Shown here one piece after another: positions 7,646 through 15,442 of a stretch of 64,000 bases of DNA; the first letter of the stretch is position 1, and every line of letters starts with the position of its first letter. Source of the DNA: Myxococcales bacterium (GTDB lineage: Bacteria; Myxococcota_A; Polyangia; Polyangiales; Polyangiaceae); assembly GCA_016703425.1 (NCBI GenBank), contig JADJCA010000013.1:1-64000 (forward strand), written 5' to 3'. Below the pieces are notes generated by a model. It had not been told where the DNA came from. It saw nothing but the letters and a program-made list of their open reading frames with translations, and did no database searches. The position numbers and the translations under genes were made by a program.

Positions 7646-9147
7646 CGAAGCTCGATCTTGCTCCACATCTCGCGCCGCATCTTCTCCTTGCGACGGTCGG
7701 TGCGGGTGATGATTCGCGCCACGCTCCACGCCGACAAGAGCTCGCCCTCTTGCCCGAGCGCAGGGAGCACGCTCGCGCCCACGACGAACGCGTTGCCAAC
7801 GGGCACGCGCACGTCGTCGCCCGCGAGATCGAGGAGCCGTGATGGACTCACGTCGTAGAGCGGCGCCATGGGCTCGGCCGACGACACGCCGCCGCTGTTG
7901 CGAAGGAGCACGCGCTCCACGTCCTTGCGGGTGCCGCCGCGAAAGTCCCACAGCGGTCGGCCGTCGTGCACCGAATCGACGACGAGCAAGTGCCGCGTCA
8001 AAAACGGCAAGTGGTCCTCGAGGACCGCGAGGAGCCGCTCACGCATGACGTCGGCAGGCCACGGCTTGCTCACGAGCGTCTCGACGACGAGCAGTGAGGT
8101 GTCGTCGTCGTCGAAGCGCTGCAGGTGAAGCGGCGCGTCGGGCGGCGCCGGCAGCACGAAGGCCTCGCGTCCGAGCGGCGCCGGCAGCGCCTCCTTTCGG
8201 ACCAGGAGCGACAAGACGAAGCGATGCTCCGTCGCCGTGACGCGCGGCATCGCATCGAGGGCGCGACGCGACGGCTCGCAGTCGGGCGCGAGGCTGAGGA
8301 GGTCGGCCGAGGTCGATTCGCCGACGACGAACTGCACACCGAAGGTGCCGCCGCCGATGAGCTCGACGCCCGCGACGCGGCTGCCCTTCGTGACGACCTT
8401 GGACACCTGCTCCTGCAAGAGCAGCTCGCCACCGTGAGCGCGGACGCGATCGCGAAACAGCTCCAGCGCCTCGTCTTCGCCGTTCGGAAGCTCCACGAGC
8501 TCGCGCGTCCACGCGCCGAAGAGCCGCGCGAACGCGAACGGCGAGAGCGCGCCGCTCGTGGCTCGATGGCTCGCGAAGCGAGGCGGCGCCTCGAGGATGC
8601 GCCGGAGCGCGTGATCTTTGGGCAGCTCGGCGACGAGCGCCTCGGCGCCGCCCTCTTGGGACAGGCTCGCCACGAAGCGCGCGGTCTCGCGGCGCTCCCA
8701 AAAGCCGCCCGGCGGCCAGACGGCGTCTTCGCGAAACGCCGCGTCGCCGGCCGCTTGCGTTCGCGTGATCTCAGCGGCCACCTCGAGCGCGATGCGCCGC
8801 GCCGCGGGAAACTCACGCTCAATCTCGCGCGAGAGCTCCGCCGGATCGGTGGGGAGATCCATCCGCAGCTCGGGCGTCAAGACTTGCACGCTGGGCAAAG
8901 CGCGCGCGCGCCGTTGAAACGTCTGACTCTGGGCGATCTCCGACAGGATCCGCGAGAGCACCGGCGAGCCGCCGGCGAGCAAGGAAAACGGTCGCCGCCC
9001 CAGCGAGAGCCCGTCGTAGCCGTAGCGCCAGGGCCGGTGACCGTTCCCCACCACGACGACGCGCCACGAGCGGCGCGCCAAGAGCGCCGCCGCCGCAAGG
9101 GCCGCGACCCCTCCTCCCAACACGGCGACGTCGTAGTGCTTCGACAT
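7642..9147 (-). CDS. FAD-dependent oxidoreductase, phytoene-desaturase/NAD(P)-binding type
   Basis: 501 aa. The N-terminus has the dinucleotide-binding fold VAVLGGGVAALAAAALLARR (GxGxxA variant GGGVAA), followed by an acidic-free basic strand end. The C-terminus has a second FAD-contact segment, VPVGNAFVVGASVLPALGQEG. Overall length and layout match the CrtI/NAD(P)-binding Rossmann oxidoreductases; the reaction and substrate cannot be told. It starts 27 bases after mscS, with the ATG directly abutting a 12-bp tandem repeat and no clear Shine-Dalgarno sequence, so it may depend on coupling to mscS. It overlaps the downstream lipoprotein by four bases. Confidence 0.8.
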   Translation of the reverse strand: MSKHYDVAVLGGGVAALAAAALLARRSWRVVVVGNGHRPWRYGYDGLSLGRRPFSLLAGGSPVLSRILSEIAQSQTFQRRARALPSVQVLTPELRMDLPTDPAELSREIEREFPAARRIALEVAAEITRTQAAGDAAFREDAVWPPGGFWERRETARFVASLSQEGGAEALVAELPKDHALRRILEAPPRFASHRATSGALSPFAFARLFGAWTRELVELPNGEDEALELFRDRVRAHGGELLLQEQVSKVVTKGSRVAGVELIGGGTFGVQFVVGESTSADLLSLAPDCEPSRRALDAMPRVTATEHRFVLSLLVRKEALPAPLGREAFVLPAPPDAPLHLQRFDDDDTSLLVVETLVSKPWPADVMRERLLAVLEDHLPFLTRHLLVVDSVHDGRPLWDFRGGTRKDVERVLLRNSGGVSSAEPMAPLYDVSPSRLLDLAGDDVRVPVGNAFVVGASVLPALGQEGELLSAWSVARIITRTDRRKEKMRREMWSKIELR

Positions 9148-9153
9148 AGGTCA

Positions 9154-9213
9154 GGTCGGCGGTCAGCTCGGCGCTCAGGTCGCCGATGAGGTCGCCGCTG
9201 AGGTCGGCGAGGG
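9154..9213. repeat. 12-bp tandem repeat across the mscS stop codon (5 degenerate units)
   Basis: Five 12-bp units (9154-9165, 9166-9177, 9178-9189, 9190-9201, 9202-9213) with consensus GGTCGSCGVTSA on the plus strand. On the minus strand they encode the last residues of MscS (repeating Thr-Ser-Ala/Ser-Ala) and include its TGA. The array ends seven bases before the next ATG. Coding units begin TCA (Ser) while the next two begin TGA, so the stop arose by a C-to-G change inside the array. Confidence 0.8.
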
Positions 9214-10458
9214 CGAGCCGGGGCGACGCGGCGCGACCGACCCCTCGGGCGACGCGTGCGCTTGCGGCGGAATCGCCGCGCGGCTGCCGTCGCGCAGGCT
9301 CGTGTAGTGCGGCGAGCAGATCTCCACGCCCTCGGCGAAGAACGAGTCTTGGATCGCCTGGCAGAGGCGCGCCTCCACGAGGTGAAGCTCGCGGCTGTTC
9401 TTCGAGAACGCGCAGATCTCGTAGGTCACGTAAAAGTCGCCGAGGGCGCGCTGCAGCACGTAGGGCGCCGGCGTGGTCTCGATGCCGTCTGTCGACCGAG
9501 CAGCGCGAAGCAAGAGCTCGTGGACCTTTCGCCAAGGCGTCTCGTAGCCGATGGTGATCCGCGTCGAGATCTGCACGCCGGCCTCGCGGGCGTAGCGCGA
9601 GAAGTTCGTGACCGCGCTCTGCTGGACGATGGAGTTGGGGATCACGATCTCCTCGTCCTTGATGGTCCGTAGGCGCGTCGTAAAGGCTCCGAGGGCGACC
9701 ACGTCGCCGACGGTCTCGCCGATTTTGATGCGATCGCCTGGACGAAAGACCCGCGCGTACATGAGCACCAGCCCAGCGAGCAGGTTGCCCGCGGCGCTGC
9801 CGGACCCGAGCGACACGAGAACGCCCACGGCGAGGCCGATGCCCTGGAAGGCCCGCGAGTGGCTGCCGGGCAGGTACGGCGCGCCCATCACGAGAGCCAA
9901 GAGCCAGATCGCGATGGTCACGAGCCGACGCGTCGGCTCCACGGCGTCGGCGTCGAGCCAGGAGAGCTCGATGTCGCCCTCCGTCACGGCGTCGGCGAAG
10001 ACGTGGGTCATGCGCGTCGCGAAGCGCGCGACGGCGACGATGACGACGAGCATCATCAGATGCGGAATGAAGTCGACGGCCGCCGTGCCGACGGTCTCAA
10101 AGGCCGACACGAGCGGTGCGACGACCAGTCCGAAGAGACGACGCGAGGGGTCGAGGATGATCGTGACGCTGGCGAGCCACAGGTAAACGACGCCCAGCGA
10201 GACGGCGACGCGGACGACGCCGAGGAGGGTGCGCACGGCGCGGTACAGAATATCGGCGGAGCGCTCCACGAGGCCGCCGCCGCGGCGGTGGAGGGCGCGC
10301 TGAAAGAAGCTCGCGAGCCGATCGCGGGCGCGGCCGAGGCGGCGGAGCGCGTAGCCGAGCAGCGCCGTCAGCACCACGACGCCGACGATGCGCGCGGCCC
10401 AGATCGCGAGGACCGTCGGGTTCTGCGCGAGGCTCTCCCAGAGCGCGCGCGGGTTCAT
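9175..10458 (-). CDS. mscS: Small-conductance mechanosensitive channel (MscS family)
   Basis: 427 aa. The N-terminal half has about five hydrophobic spans. The pore helix and beta domain hold the family signature: GLAVGVLVSLGSGSAAGNLL, then VFRPGDRIKIGETVGDVV, TTRLRTIKDEEIVIPNS and NFSR. The alpha/beta C-domain follows, and the tail is a low-complexity Pro/Ser/Thr/Ala stretch made by a tandem repeat. It probably releases solutes on hypo-osmotic shock. ATG 10458 overlaps the purN stop (ATGA), so it is translated with the purine genes. Confidence 0.9.
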   Translation of the reverse strand: MNPRALWESLAQNPTVLAIWAARIVGVVVLTALLGYALRRLGRARDRLASFFQRALHRRGGGLVERSADILYRAVRTLLGVVRVAVSLGVVYLWLASVTIILDPSRRLFGLVVAPLVSAFETVGTAAVDFIPHLMMLVVIVAVARFATRMTHVFADAVTEGDIELSWLDADAVEPTRRLVTIAIWLLALVMGAPYLPGSHSRAFQGIGLAVGVLVSLGSGSAAGNLLAGLVLMYARVFRPGDRIKIGETVGDVVALGAFTTRLRTIKDEEIVIPNSIVQQSAVTNFSRYAREAGVQISTRITIGYETPWRKVHELLLRAARSTDGIETTPAPYVLQRALGDFYVTYEICAFSKNSRELHLVEARLCQAIQDSFFAEGVEICSPHYTSLRDGSRAAIPPQAHASPEGSVAPRRPGSPSPTSAATSSAT

Positions 10459-11123
10459 CGCTCGGAGGTCCCGCTGCTGTTGGCGCGGGCGCTCGCGCCC
10501 GGGTTCGATGGCGGGCGAACGAACACGACGGGGCGCGGGCTTCGCGCTTCAACGTAGACGCGATCGTCGGCGAGCCACTGGAGGACCTCCGGCAAGAGGG
10601 CGTGCTCCTCGCGCAAGATGCGCTCCTTGAGCGTCGCCTCGGTGTCGTCGGGCGCCACGAAGACCGCGCGCTGGGCGATGATGGGCCCCGTGTCCATGCC
10701 GTCGTCGACGAAGTGCACCGTGCAACCGGCCACGCGAACGCCGTATTCGAGCGCCTGGCGCTGCGCGTGAACGCCAGGAAAGGCCGGCAAGAGCGACGGA
10801 TGGATGTTCACGACGCGGCGCGGAAACGCGTCGAGCAAGACCCGCGTCACGACCCGCATGAAGCCCGCGAGGACGACGCAATCGACGCCGTGCTCCTTCA
10901 AGGTTCGCACGAGCTCGGCGTCGAACTCCTCGCGGTTCGCGAAGGCTCGATGATCGACGACGGCCGTCGGGACGTTCGCTCGCTCGGCGCGCTCGAGGCC
11001 GTAGGCCGTCGCCACGTTCGACACGACCACGGCGACCTTCGCCGAGAGGCGACCCGTCGCCGTCGCGTCGAGGATCGCCGCGAGGTTCGTGCCGCTCCCG
11101 GAGACGAGGACGCCGAGCTTCAA
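10455..11123 (-). CDS. purN: Phosphoribosylglycinamide formyltransferase
   Basis: 222 aa, normal for PurN. It transfers a formyl group from 10-formyl-THF to GAR in purine synthesis. The N-terminus LKLGVLVSGSGTNLAAILD is the phosphate/Rossmann part. NIHPSLLPAFPG is the catalytic Asn-His region, and HFVDDGMDTGPII includes the catalytic Asp. The start is TTG 11123, overlapping the purM TGA (TTGA), with GAGGG seven bases upstream; the longer open frame is a shadow of purM. A basic Pro/Ser tail after EARSPRPVVFV is an unusual extension. Confidence 0.92.
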   Translation of the reverse strand: MKLGVLVSGSGTNLAAILDATATGRLSAKVAVVVSNVATAYGLERAERANVPTAVVDHRAFANREEFDAELVRTLKEHGVDCVVLAGFMRVVTRVLLDAFPRRVVNIHPSLLPAFPGVHAQRQALEYGVRVAGCTVHFVDDGMDTGPIIAQRAVFVAPDDTEATLKERILREEHALLPEVLQWLADDRVYVEARSPRPVVFVRPPSNPGASARANSSGTSER

Positions 11124-12166
11124 AAGATCACCCTCGCCTCGAACTCGGTGTCGGCCTCGACCGAGCAGATCTCGCCGAGCACGAAGGGAGCCTCGCCCTG
11201 TTCGCGAAGGAGCTGCGTGGCGCGGGCGGCGTCGCCCATGGGCACCACGACCACGTACCCGACGCCCAGGTTGAAGGTGCGGCGGAGCTCCTCTTCGGCG
11301 ACGGGGCCGCGGCGCGCGATGAGGTCGATGATGGGAGGGCGCTTCCACGACGAGGTGAGCTTGAGCCCCAGGCCGTGCGGCAGGACGCGCGGCACGTTGC
11401 CGGGCAGGCCGCCGCCGGTGATGTGCGCCATGGCGCGAACGTCGACGTCGCTCGCCTCGGCCACGAGGGGAAGAATGCACTTCGCATAGAGCTTCGTGGG
11501 CGTGAGGAGCGCCTCGGCCACGGTCTTGCCCAAGAGCTCGTCGGGCTTGTCGGTGAGGGCGAGACCCGCGGCGTCGACGGCGCGCCGTGCGAGCGAGTAG
11601 CCGTTGGAGTGAAGGCCGCTCGACGGGAGCGCGAGGGCCACGTCGCCCGGCGAGACACGCTTGCCATCGACGATGCGTGCCTTCTCGACGACGCCGACCA
11701 CGAAGCCGGCGAGATCGTATTCACCGTCGGCGTACATGCCCGGCAGCTCCGCCGTCTCTCCGCCCAAGAGCGCGCAGCCCGACGCGAGGCACGCGTCAGC
11801 AATGCCTCGAATCACGCTCTCGGCGACCCCAACGTCGAGCTTTCCGGTGCCGAAGTAGTCCAAGAAGAAGAGCGGCCGCGCGCCGCACGTGAGCACATCG
11901 TTGACGCACATGCCGACGAGGTCGAAGCCGATGGTGTCGTGCACGCCTGTCTGGAAGGCGATCTTCAGCTTCGTGCCGACGCCGTCGGTGCCGCTCACGA
12001 GGATGGGCTCTTTGAGGCCGGCCGGCAGGCCGCAGAGGCCGGCAAATCCCCCGACGTCGCCCAGCACCTCGGGGATACGGGTCTTCTTGGCGAGAGGCCC
12101 GATGCGATCAACGAGCCGATCGCCAGCGTCGATGTCTACGCCCGCGTCTTTGTAGGTGAGGGCCAT
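11120..12166 (-). CDS. purM: Phosphoribosylformylglycinamidine cyclo-ligase (AIR synthetase)
   Basis: 348 aa, family length. It converts FGAM to AIR with ATP in de novo purine synthesis. Diagnostic segments are MALTYKDAGVDIDAGDRLV at the start, VSGTDGVGTKLKIAFQ for metal/ATP binding, MCVNDVLTCGARPLFFLDY, GGETAELPGMY, and HITGGGLPGNVPRVLP near residue 245. It is the first gene of a minus-strand unit continuing with purN, mscS and the oxidoreductase. ATG 12166 has no competing start. Confidence 0.95.
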   Translation of the reverse strand: MALTYKDAGVDIDAGDRLVDRIGPLAKKTRIPEVLGDVGGFAGLCGLPAGLKEPILVSGTDGVGTKLKIAFQTGVHDTIGFDLVGMCVNDVLTCGARPLFFLDYFGTGKLDVGVAESVIRGIADACLASGCALLGGETAELPGMYADGEYDLAGFVVGVVEKARIVDGKRVSPGDVALALPSSGLHSNGYSLARRAVDAAGLALTDKPDELLGKTVAEALLTPTKLYAKCILPLVAEASDVDVRAMAHITGGGLPGNVPRVLPHGLGLKLTSSWKRPPIIDLIARRGPVAEEELRRTFNLGVGYVVVVPMGDAARATQLLREQGEAPFVLGEICSVEADTEFEARVIF

Positions 12167-12201
12167 GGGCGAGCGACGCTAGCGCAAGTTGACGAGGGCT
12201 A

Positions 12202-13410
12202 CTACGGCTCCACGACCTTCTGGAGCTTCACGCCGACCGGGACGGCGCGGACCTCGCGTGTGCCGTCGCCGGCCTGGCCCTGGTCGTTCTTTCCCCAACA
12301 GCGAATGCGCTTGTCGGAGGCGCGCACGCAGGTGAACCCCTCGCCGAGCTTCACGTCGGCGAGCGCAAAGGGCTGCTCCGGCACCGCCGTGATGCCTTGG
12401 CCGGCGAAGCCGGCGACGCGGTGAGGCGTCGTGCGATCGTCGCTGGTGCCGTCGGCCATCTGGCTGTGGTTGTTCTGGCCCCAGCAGCGCACCGAGGCGT
12501 CGACGCCGAAGGAGCAGCTATGGCTGTCGCCCGCGGCGACGCCCTTTTGCTCCGATAGGTTGGCGACGGGCGTCGCGATCGGGTGGCGGACCTTCGTGCC
12601 ATCGCCGAGCTGGCCGTGGTCGTTTTTTCCCCAACAGCGAACGGCACCGTCGCTGACGAGGGCGCAACTGTGCGCGCCCCCCGCGGCCACGCGCTTGGCG
12701 CCCTGCACCTGCGCGACGCTGACGGGACTCGCGCTGTCTTTCGTGGTGCCGTCGCCGAGCTGGCCCTCGTGGTTTCGACCCCAGCAGCGCACCGACGTGT
12801 CTGTCAGCACGGCGCACGTGTGCTCCTTGCCGGCCGAGAGCCAGACCACGCCCCAAAGGCCGCTGACCTCGACGACGCCCGGCAATCGATTGGTGTGACC
12901 GGCGCCGAGCTGACCGCGATCGTTGTTGCCGAAGCAACGCACGGTGCCTTGCTCGAGGCGCACGCAGCCGTGGCTCTCGCCGAGCGCGATCTGCTCCACG
13001 TCTTTGAGGCTGCTGACATCGATGGGCACCGGCTCGTCACCGCGCGAGGTGGCGCGCCGCACGCTCCCCCAACACTCGACGCCGCGCTCCTGCGTGCGGG
13101 CGCACGTCATCGTGCCGCCGGCCTCGAGATCCGTGTAACGCTCCGTCGTGCCGCGCAACCGAACCGGCGTCGGGTGCGGCTCACGCGTCGTCTCGCCGAG
13201 TTGCCCCATGTCGTTGGCGCCCCAGCAGCGAACGCCCTTGTTGATCATGAGCGCGCAGGCGTGGCGAGCGCCGACGGCCAGAGAGAGCGTCTCGTCGTCG
13301 ATGATCTTCTTCTTGCGGCAGCCCGTCGCCGCGAGCGCGCACAGAGCGATCGAGCCGCCGACGAACCAGCGCGGAACAAGGCGACCCGTGAAGCGCGAGC
13401 GTGAGGCCAT
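12202..13410 (-). CDS. RCC1-repeat lipoprotein
   Basis: 402 aa from ATG 13410; another ATG five codons upstream (13425) is possible. The signal peptide ends CALAATGC. The mature protein is seven RCC1-type blades, each with a core such as HACALMINKGVRCWGANDMG or HTCAVLTDTSVRCWGRNHEG, followed by QLGDGT. The paired CA(L/V) and RCWG cysteines recur in each blade and probably form disulphides outside the cytoplasm. This is a seven-bladed propeller found often in myxobacterial surface lipoproteins. Partner unknown. It is divergent from the acetyltransferase at 13468. Confidence 0.85.
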   Translation of the reverse strand: MASRSRFTGRLVPRWFVGGSIALCALAATGCRKKKIIDDETLSLAVGARHACALMINKGVRCWGANDMGQLGETTREPHPTPVRLRGTTERYTDLEAGGTMTCARTQERGVECWGSVRRATSRGDEPVPIDVSSLKDVEQIALGESHGCVRLEQGTVRCFGNNDRGQLGAGHTNRLPGVVEVSGLWGVVWLSAGKEHTCAVLTDTSVRCWGRNHEGQLGDGTTKDSASPVSVAQVQGAKRVAAGGAHSCALVSDGAVRCWGKNDHGQLGDGTKVRHPIATPVANLSEQKGVAAGDSHSCSFGVDASVRCWGQNNHSQMADGTSDDRTTPHRVAGFAGQGITAVPEQPFALADVKLGEGFTCVRASDKRIRCWGKNDQGQAGDGTREVRAVPVGVKLQKVVEP

Positions 13411-13467
13411 AACGTGCGGCAGCATACCGCGAGGCGGCGAGATCGATGCACGAGACCGAGTCAGCGT

Positions 13468-14028
13468 ATGCTGCCGCCCATGAGCCCTGGTGCCCCGAGG
13501 CGGAAGAAGGCAGGCGCGCCGCCACGGATCGCCGCCACCGCCACCGTCGAAGAGGGCGCTACGCTCGAGCCCGACACCGTCGTCGGTGTCTTCTGCCACG
13601 TCGCCAAAGGGGCCCACGTGGGCGCGGGCTCGCGCATCCAGAGCCACACCGCCGTCTGGGCCGGTGTGACGCTCGAGGCCGACGTGTTCGTCGGGCCGAG
13701 CGTCACCTTCACCAACGTGCGTCATCCGCGAGCCGACTTCATGCGCGCCGGCACCGCGCGGAGCGCCTCCGGCTGGGACGAGACGGTCGTCGAGGCGGGC
13801 GCCTCGCTCGGGGCAGGCTCGATCCTCGTAGCCCCCGTGCGCGTCGGCGCGCGCGCCATGGTCGGCGCCGGCGCTGTCGTCACGCGCGACGTGCCGTCGC
13901 ACGCCATCGTCGTGGGCAATCCGGCGCGCGTCGTCGGCTGGGCCTGCACCTGCGGCGAGACCGTCTCGCGCGGCGACACGGCCCAAAGCGTCACCTGCTG
14001 GAGCTGCGGCCGAGACTTCCCTTCTTAG
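13468..14028 (+). CDS. Left-handed-beta-helix acyltransferase with C-terminal zinc ribbon
   Basis: 186 aa from ATG 13468 (ATG 13480 is an alternative). Hexapeptide repeats run from ~35 to 150: ATVEEGATLEPDTVVG, AKGAHVGAGSRIQSHTAV, GPSVTFTNVRHPRADF, VRVGARAMVGAGAVVTRDV. The VGNPARVVGW ending is typical of WlbB/WbbJ-type sugar N-acetyltransferases acting on UDP-amino sugars for surface polysaccharide. A four-cysteine tail (CTCGETVS and CWSCG) forms a probable zinc ribbon. No other sugar genes are adjacent, so the precise substrate is open. Confidence 0.8.
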   Translation: MLPPMSPGAPRRKKAGAPPRIAATATVEEGATLEPDTVVGVFCHVAKGAHVGAGSRIQSHTAVWAGVTLEADVFVGPSVTFTNVRHPRADFMRAGTARSASGWDETVVEAGASLGAGSILVAPVRVGARAMVGAGAVVTRDVPSHAIVVGNPARVVGWACTCGETVSRGDTAQSVTCWSCGRDFPS

Positions 14029-14039
14029 CTCGCCTTCGC

Positions 14040-15431
14040 TCAGTGCCCAGCGCCATGCGCTGCGATGACCGACCGAAGAATGATCTTCGCCACGTGGACG
14101 AAGACCAAGATGCCGCAGACGTCGACGAGGCTCGCGATGAACGGTGTGGAGCTGGTGGCCGGGTCGAGCCCGATGCGCTTCAGGCCGATGGGCAGCATCG
14201 ACCCGACGGTGCAGCCGGTCATGCAGATGCCCACGAGCGTGAGCCCGACGGTCGCGGCGAAGGCCGTCGACATGGTGCCGAAAGCCATCACCTTCATGAA
14301 GCCGATGGCGCCAAGGATGAGCCCCAGCACGAGCCCCATGCCCGCCTCGCGAGCGAGAATGCGCCACCAGTGCCCGAGTTGAATCTCGCCCACGGCGAGA
14401 CCTCGAATGACGAGCGTCGACGATTGCGAGCCCGAGTTGCCGCCCGCGGAGATGAGGAGCGGCACGTAGTAGCTGGCGCCGACGACGGCCTGAAACACCG
14501 GGTCGAAGTGACGAAGCGCCGTCTCGGTGAAGAAGCCGCCAAGGAACAGCACGATGAGCCAGACGACGCGCTTTTGAACCAGCGAGACGAACGAGGTCTT
14601 GAAATACGAGACCTCGAGGGGCGCGATACCGCCGATCTTCTGGACGTCTTCCGTCTGCTCCGCCGCGAGGACGTCGATGACGTCGTCGATGGTGATGATG
14701 CCGAGGAGGACGTTCTTCTCGTCCATCACGGGCATGGCGTTGAGGTCGTACTTCGCCATGCGGCGAGCGACCTCTTCCTGGTCCATGTCGGGCGGCACGC
14801 TGATGATGTTCGTGCGCATGACATCGGCGAACTTCTCGTGCGCCTCGGAGCTGATGAGCTGCCGGAGCGACGCGATGCCGAGGAGCCGGTGGTCGCTGCT
14901 CGTGGCGTACACGTTGTAGACGGGGGCGTCGCTCTCGAGCATCGCCTCCTTGCGAACGGCGGCGATGGCGTCCTCGACGGTCGCGGTGACGGCTACGGTC
15001 ACGTACTCCGTCGTCATCAAGTGGGCAGCGCTCGTCTCGGGCCACTTCTCGATGTCGCGGACTTCTTGCGCCGCCTCGTGGTCGACCTCGTCGAGGTGCT
15101 CGAGCACTTCGTCGCCGAGGGCCTCGGGCAAGACGCTGAAGAAGTCGGCGCGCTCGTCGGCGGCCATCTCGCTGGCGATTTGCGCGACCGAGGCCGGCGG
15201 CATGAGCACGGCGAGCTCGCCCTGCTCGTCGTCATCGAGGCGCTCGAAGATGTCGGCGGCCTCGCGCGACGGCATCCGCTCGAGGAGCTGCGCCGCCTCG
15301 TCGGCGTCGAGCTCGGCGACGAGATCGGCGATGTCCTCGGGGTGAATCTCTTCGAGGAGCTCCCGCACCTGCTCCGGATCGTCGCGAAGGATCTCGCGCA
15401 CGTCGTGGATGAGGAGGGTGCCGAGCCGCAT
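14040..15431 (-). CDS. mgtE: Magnesium transporter MgtE
   Basis: 463 aa, family length. The N-domain (~1-130) has the acidic superhelical repeats (HPEDIADLVAELDADEAAQLLE). Two CBS domains cover ~140-260 (MTTEYVTVAVTATVEDAIA; MRTNIISVPPDMDQEEVARR). The membrane domain (~285-455) contains the signature GGNSGSQSSTLVIRGLA and DPATSSTPFIASLVDVCGI. It is an Mg2+ channel of the inner membrane gated by cytosolic Mg2+. It begins 11 bases after the sulfatase stop, so it is the last gene of the YkgJ-sulfatase-mgtE unit. Confidence 0.95.
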   Translation of the reverse strand: MRLGTLLIHDVREILRDDPEQVRELLEEIHPEDIADLVAELDADEAAQLLERMPSREAADIFERLDDDEQGELAVLMPPASVAQIASEMAADERADFFSVLPEALGDEVLEHLDEVDHEAAQEVRDIEKWPETSAAHLMTTEYVTVAVTATVEDAIAAVRKEAMLESDAPVYNVYATSSDHRLLGIASLRQLISSEAHEKFADVMRTNIISVPPDMDQEEVARRMAKYDLNAMPVMDEKNVLLGIITIDDVIDVLAAEQTEDVQKIGGIAPLEVSYFKTSFVSLVQKRVVWLIVLFLGGFFTETALRHFDPVFQAVVGASYYVPLLISAGGNSGSQSSTLVIRGLAVGEIQLGHWWRILAREAGMGLVLGLILGAIGFMKVMAFGTMSTAFAATVGLTLVGICMTGCTVGSMLPIGLKRIGLDPATSSTPFIASLVDVCGILVFVHVAKIILRSVIAAHGAGH

Positions 15432-15442
15432 GGGCTACCCTT

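Noticed and set aside
12202..15045. 947-aa protein on the minus strand
   Set aside because: Only the part below 13410 is coding; the remainder overlaps the acetyltransferase and mgtE in other frames and is Arg/Gly-rich.
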